A stretch of 64,000 nt of DNA. It comes from Rhinopomastus cyanomelas. Lineage: Eukaryota; Chordata; Aves; Bucerotiformes; Rhinopomastidae. Below are positions 58,901 to 64,000 of the stretch, in pieces. A program made the translations under genes and the position numbers. The notes under the pieces were generated by a model, which worked only from the letters and a program-made list of their open reading frames with translations, did not search any database and was not told where the DNA came from. How positions within the stretch are numbered: the first letter of the stretch is position 1; the number at the start of each line of letters is the position of its first letter. Where the stretch lies: the NCBI GenBank assembly GCA_013400115.1, contig VXBP01009432.1:312420-376419 (forward strand), given 5' to 3'.

Positions 58901-61900
58901 GACTGGAATCAAGGCTTGGTTATCAAATGCCAAGTACAATTGGGGTGGCACACCAGGCTTTGTGGTCAGTCACATGTGAGGCACTCCTAGTGGGGTTAGG
59001 ACACTATCCAATCAATTTCTTCTCCTTTACTTTGGTAGAAACCTCTTTGATATCATAGAGGTAAAAAGTTAGAGAAGCAGTGGAATACTTTATTTGCAAT
59101 GCAGCATCAGGCTGGGCAAGACATTGTACCCTGCAAAACCCCATTTTACAGCACTGTTCACTAGTTATACAGTTCCTTATTTTCATATCTACCCCATCTC
59201 TGAGAAAGTTCATACATATGCTCTTACTTTTATATAAGCTCTTCCCAGATAGAGCATGCATATTAAGGTTAAAAGGGTCTTTTTTGGGATGGGGGTGGGT
59301 CGGGTCTTCTCACATCGAATTTTCTACTTGTCACCTTTGCTGCTAGGGTGTACAAGATTCTTGCTGTGCATGCTTCTTCTCTGTTGTTGTCTTCTTTCCA
59401 AGGCTGAGGAGCTGTCTACAAGCTCAGTTAGTGTAAACAAATCTACACAGCAATTCTAAACATCATTCCAAATCAGCTTACTGTTACCTGTTAAAGTTCA
59501 CCTAACATCCTATTAATGTATTAACCTTTAATAAAAATACTCCCAACCCACTGTTATTTCTCACAACTTGAAATATTAACACCTAGTTGCAAATAGCTCA
59601 ATTGGATGCAGATATTAGTACCAAAGTGGCTAGCTCCTGCCTCTCCATACGTAAAGACATGCTAATAATACTTCACTTAGCCATATAATCCATTTGTAAC
59701 ACATGGAATCACTTACTTTCACTCTTCATTAGAGCCCAATTTCTGCTGGACACTTGGTGTTGGATGGAGGTGTAATTTATTTACAGAAATAAAGGTCCTG
59801 CATAAAAATACCAATAACATGGAACAAGGTGCCCTGGGATAAGCACTTTATTCTGTGCGGAGAAGCTGGTGCCACTTTAAATAAACCAGCACGCTCAGAA
59901 TAATAAAACTCTCCACTTGAAAGAAATCCCAGAGGAATGATAATGTACTGTTTATGAAAGCTTTCCATGAAATTAAAGTAACATTCTGATTAGCATGGCT
60001 CATGGAATAAACTCTTGTTTACTTCTTGCTTATGGTCTCTTCCAACTCAGGTAGGAATCACATTTGTCTCTCAGCAGTGAACAGCAGCGCAGATGTTTTC
60101 AGTCTCTGGCAATAGTTTCAGTACCTGCTCAGGGAAGCTTTTCACTTCCTTTTATTCTTTTTTTAAATTACACTGCTGAAAAATCATAAACCTTATACAG
60201 CCCTAGAAATCCATGTCAAGACAAATGAGAAAACTGATGCTCCTACACTAGACAAAAGCGCACAAGAGGTAAATTTTAAGTGTGAATAACCCCTTTGATA
60301 CTCAGTTCTTTTGGATGATCTGTTCTCACAGAAGAATTCAATATCTCCTTGCAGTTTGGCTTATAAATAAAAGACAAACCCTTTTATCCACTATCTAGCG
60401 ATAGTCATCATAGACAAAAGACACCAAAACCAGTTACTCTTTATAATAACACTCCAGTTACAGTGGTTATGTACATTTTTCTCCTCTACAGAAAAGACAC
60501 CAAAAATTTCAGTCATTATCTATGTGAGGAAAATGCACTCTTTTTCTCACAATTTAAAAATCTCCAACTACTCAGCATCCTGCAAAGCAATCTTATTGAA
60601 GAGATAAGTTTGATTTTATTGTTTACCAAACAACAACTGGACTTGTGCTGATCATTTGTAATGAAGCAAATCTCAGTAACAGTGTGTTTGCAAGCGAGCC
60701 AATGCAAATATTTTTATTTTAAGGAAGCCTTTCTATAAATTAGATTGATAAAAACGAAAAATACTGTTGTTTGATAAAATGTAAAGGACTGGAAATGGCA
60801 CGTTGTTTTCAATAACGGGACATGAAACTAGCACTTTTTATGAGCACCCAATTCCCAGAGAGGTTTTGTGTCAGCAAATACAAACCAGTAACTATATGAG
60901 AATAGAAAATTCTATTTTTCATTTTGTTAGATTAACTTGTGTAGAGACAGGAGACTTCTCTTTATGCTGTTATTAGATGATGAGATTTCATCTCACCATT
61001 TCAATTAACATCACAGCCTCCAGCATTCTCAGCATCGCTTCCCAGTCATTAGTGTTTTAACTAGTGAACACAATCCTAACTCAAACAATGCCCGTGAGAC
61101 AATACTGTCCCTGGACACATTTCAGACCACAGAAGAAGAAGTTCCAATCTATAAGGCAGTTTTCAAGTTCCATTGCCTGATGGTCTTATATGTCCCCTAT
61201 CATTGTTGAACCTGGATCCCAGGTCTGGACTGCAGGTCCATCTTACGGTCATCAGGTCGCAAAGCTCAAGTAGTATCATAGATGTGTTATGTGGGTCCCA
61301 GTCCTCTTATATGACAAATCATCAGTAATTGCCACTTTTTTCCTTATTCCTATAATCTTTCTGACTTAAAACTTTCATTAGTCCATTTTTGTTATAACCA
61401 TGCTCTTTCAAAATGTGCTGAATCTAGTCCCTGTGTCCACCACACAGGGGTTGATGGAACCATCGTTAATGTCAGTTTTGCTGAATTAGGCATCTTGTGC
61501 TTGGCACAAGAGCTCTGTGGATTTAAAGATGGACTGCATTAATTGCAAAGAGAAAACAAAAAGGCATCACCAGGGAAAGGAAACTTTAAGAGGAAGCACC
61601 AGTGTGGAAGACTCCAAGCACCTGTTCTTTCCAAGCTTGAATTTATTATGTTTTGGTTTAAACTTTATTCTACTTTTTTTCTCCTCCACAATGAAAAAAT
61701 TTCCTGAAAGCAACCAGCTACTCAAACTGGAAATGGTGCTGAGAGGTGTTAAGGGGCTGTTCCTCATGTCTGGCTGTTACCTACTCATTTGTAGTGTTGG
61801 TTGATGTACTATGCACCAGGAGAGGTTTGGCTCTTGCTTTGAGCTTGGTAGCCAAAATTTTAATCCAAAAATTGCTCTGCTACTCAAAATTTTAATCCAA

Positions 61901-63269
61901 AAATTGCTGTGCTACTCAAAATCCACTGTTGCTTTTGTGTGTCAGCATGGATGATGGTTAAAGTCTTTTGTTCTTATGACTTCTTGAAGACTGCACAAAA
62001 TGATCCCATGCGAGTGATTTTCCCCTTGAAAAAGTAGTTGCCACTTCAATATCAATGTTAAAAAGAAATTGATGAGGATCAGTATTTTCCAGATCAAATT
62101 TGAAAGGAGATTGTTTGTCTTTATTTTCCTAAAACTTTTCCTGACCCAAGGCATTTTTTTTCTGTTTAAAATGGTTTTTCCCATCTTGCATATTGTGAAA
62201 GCAAATTCAGAATAACTTTGGAATACTTCTGGAGAACCTTGGAAGATTTTCTAAAGACCTCCTTCCTATTGTTTTGAACAACAGGTCACATAAAACTTTC
62301 TAGATAGTGCTGCGGTGTCGTAAACTCTGCTGAATCTCCCCTTCACTGCTAATGAGCAGATCTCAGTCTTTCTGTCTCAGATTGAACTACCCCATAGGCT
62401 CATTTTGAGGCTACCTGGATAAAAGATGCATCTGAGGACACATATTTCTGAGTTGTCAACTGTGGGAAACACAGGAGGAACCTTTTCCCTCAGCCTCGGC
62501 CAGCAGTCAAAACACCTACATTTCATGGTCTAATAATTTTTGATTCCCTTGGTTATAAACACCTTGTTTAGAGCTCAGCAGGAAGCACTGATATATCACC
62601 ATTGAGCTGAGAGGGTGCCTCCAGCCCAGGATGCTTTGGTCCTTGGTTTATGATAGTGGCTGGTGTCTGGGACTCTGCTGGGGAGGGGGGGCACTGTAGC
62701 CTTCCTTTTGCTACTGCATTGAGCTCCCCAGTGCAAAGTAAAACAATTGCTTTTATAATTCTCCTTCTCCTTTTCCTTAAATCACTTTGAAGTTAATCTA
62801 ACTTCATGACTTCTGCATTTGAGAATGTTTTCTAAAAAATATCTTTGTGAGGCAAAACTTAACATGATTACACAGCCCAGGCAACGTTATGGCAAGTGGA
62901 ATAGGACACATGGAAGGCTGGTTGTACCAGTTTATTAGTCACTGATGTCACGATGCTACAGCTCAGAGCAGCAGTCTTGTTGGTGCTGCAATAAAATACG
63001 TTTGGTACATCTACACTTTTGTTCAGTGGGCTAACAAAAAGTAGAAATAGTGATTAAAATAGGGAGAGAATTTGACAATATGAGAGAATATGTGTCAGCA
63101 CATACGTCTGTGTCATTTCTGACGTCGCAAACTAGCACAAACCACAAACCACCAATCTTCTTTCCTCAGTTTTTCCTTCTAACCTTACCAGCACATACCA
63201 TGGAGGGAATAGGAGAGCAGGGTTATGGGGAGTCCCTTTGCACCCCATAGGGAAATCTGCCTGCTGAAT
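52922..63269. other. Longest repeat-poor stretch (about 10.3 kb)
   Basis: No CR1, LTR, RNA gene or coding exon was recognised. Open frames are 99 codons or fewer. Small local repeats are a 10-bp tandem (TTGTCACTAT twice, 57581-57600) and a 32-bp tandem (61853-61922). AT-rich blocks near 56450-56800 and 59460-59720 resemble the composition of conserved non-coding elements, but this cannot be judged without alignment. Confidence 0.55.
61853..61922 (+). repeat. 32-bp tandem duplication, 2.2 copies
   Basis: Units 61853-61884 and 61885-61916 differ at one base (CTCTGC versus CTGTGC) and a partial third copy CAAAAT follows. Each unit contains TTTTAATCCAAAAATTGC. Confidence 0.9.
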
Positions 63270-64000
63270 TCCCTTTCTGAAATCTCTGCAAACCAGTGCA
63301 GGCAGCACGGGGAATGGACAGCAAGGATTAGAGATCTGTGCGTGGTCACAGGAACATGACCTCATTGCAGTGACAATTGGGACGTATCAGTGGGATAGCT
63401 CACGTGACTGGAACACTCATGGGTGGCTACTTACATTGTAGGAAATGCAGGTCAGCAAGACAAGGTGGCAGAATTGCTCTTTATGTGAGAGGGCAGCTGG
63501 ACTGTGTCAAGCTCTGCCTAGGGGTGGATGTACAGCAAGCTGGAAACAAGGTAAGGATGGAGGTGTAGGCTGATATGGAGGAAACTGTTATGGGTGCCAC
63601 CTGTCAGGAAGAGGAAGATGGTGAGGTCTTCTACAGAGAGTTGCAAGTAGCGGATGCAGCAAACTACAGGTCGGTCAGCCTCATGTCCATCTCTGTTAAG
63701 ATGGTGGAACAAGTCATTATGGACCTGATTTCTAAGCATATGAAGGAAAAGAAGGTTGTTGGGAGTTATCAGCATGAATTCACCAATAGGAAATCACTCC
63801 TGACCAAACTGATAGTCTCTGTGGTAGCGTGGTTTTCTGGGTAGAGGAAGGCAGAGCAGTGGGTGTTGTCTACCTTGACGTCAGCAAGGCTTCTGACAGT
63901 GTCTCTTGTAACATCCTTATTTGGAAGCTTAGAAAATGTGAGTTGGATGAGACAATGGTGAGGTGTATTGAGAACTGGCTGAAGGACAGGCCTCAGAGGG
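63270..64000 (+). mobile_element. CR1 with internal deletion, running off the window
   Basis: It starts with the worn amino end of the endonuclease (HDLIAVTIGTYQWDSSRDWN near 63358-63415, with IGTY in place of the usual ITET). RQGGRIALYVRGQLDCVKLC and the EEEDGEVFYRELQVA block follow, up to about 63655. The next codons, AANYRSVSLMSISVKMVEQV, already belong to the reverse transcriptase, so roughly 1 kb between the domains is missing. RT continues with YQHEFTNRKSLLTKLI and motif A as YLDVSKASDSV (catalytic Asp kept) to the window edge. Frameshifts make it inactive. Confidence 0.9.
63575..63844 (+). pseudogene. Endonuclease-RT fusion frame from CR1 deletion
   Basis: An 89-codon open frame crosses the deletion. 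Its first ~28 codons come from the endonuclease (EEEDGEVFYRELQVAD) and the remainder from the RT fingers (ANYRSVSLMSISVKMVEQ). It is an accidental in-frame join of non-adjacent parts with no expected function. Confidence 0.75.

Noticed and set aside
62985..63000. GCTGCAATAAAATACG as a retroviral poly(A) region
   Set aside because: No flanking LTR blocks or termini were found. AATAAA alone is common.
1..64000. CRISPR arrays, bacterial operons, riboswitches or phage genes
   Set aside because: The window is vertebrate DNA with CR1 and LTR repeats, and no spaced direct-repeat array or dense coding was found.

Overview
This window looks like non-coding DNA from a bird genome. The evidence is the repeats: at least 24 fragments of CR1, the main avian LINE, several with the family's 3' octamer tail (ATTCTATG type) or a GATACTGT-type tail, plus five or more retroviral long terminal repeats (LTRs) of avian type. 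By a hand count CR1 covers about 10 kb, roughly one sixth of the window. That is high for a bird and would fit a CR1-rich lineage such as woodpeckers or hornbills and hoopoes, but that placement is inference. No host gene, exon, rRNA, functional tRNA, CRISPR array or bacterial feature was recognised. Every long reading frame with recognisable protein similarity belongs to a dead CR1 copy; the other frames are short (at most about 140 codons) and have no recognisable domain.

Layout. 1-1388 is unremarkable. 1389-3109 is a pile-up: an LTR on the minus strand, a different LTR on the plus strand, then an internally deleted CR1. 3110-9904 is mostly unique, with one tRNA-like relic near 5150 and a small CR1 tail at 6633. 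9905-13930 is dense: a CR1 interrupted by the window's only ambiguous base, a minus-strand LTR (about 11030-11798), a CR1 tail, and two oppositely oriented halves of a CR1 endonuclease gene (12905-13930) that include a remnant of the ORF1 esterase. 13931-18528 is unique. 18529-30105 holds five CR1 clusters, two with inverted junctions, and a pair of truncated LTRs (27285-28140). 30106-49577 is unique DNA broken by CR1 copies at 33515, 38815, 40076, 41955, 44100 and 45978. 49578-51062 is the best-preserved element, a 1,485-bp solo LTR with a perfect 5-bp target duplication. 51068-63269 is nearly repeat-free. The window ends inside another internally deleted CR1.

How the parts relate. Nothing here works as an operon or pathway. 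The visible biology is retrotransposition: CR1 supplied endonuclease and reverse-transcriptase gene fragments, now full of stops and deletions, and retrovirus-like elements left solo or partial LTRs whose TATA boxes and poly(A) signals can still be read. I found no convincing new functional system. The most unusual items are the LTR family with a 60-bp tandem array, the repeated pattern of CR1 3' ends abutting inverted CR1 pieces, and a perfect hairpin created inside one CR1 reverse-transcriptase copy.
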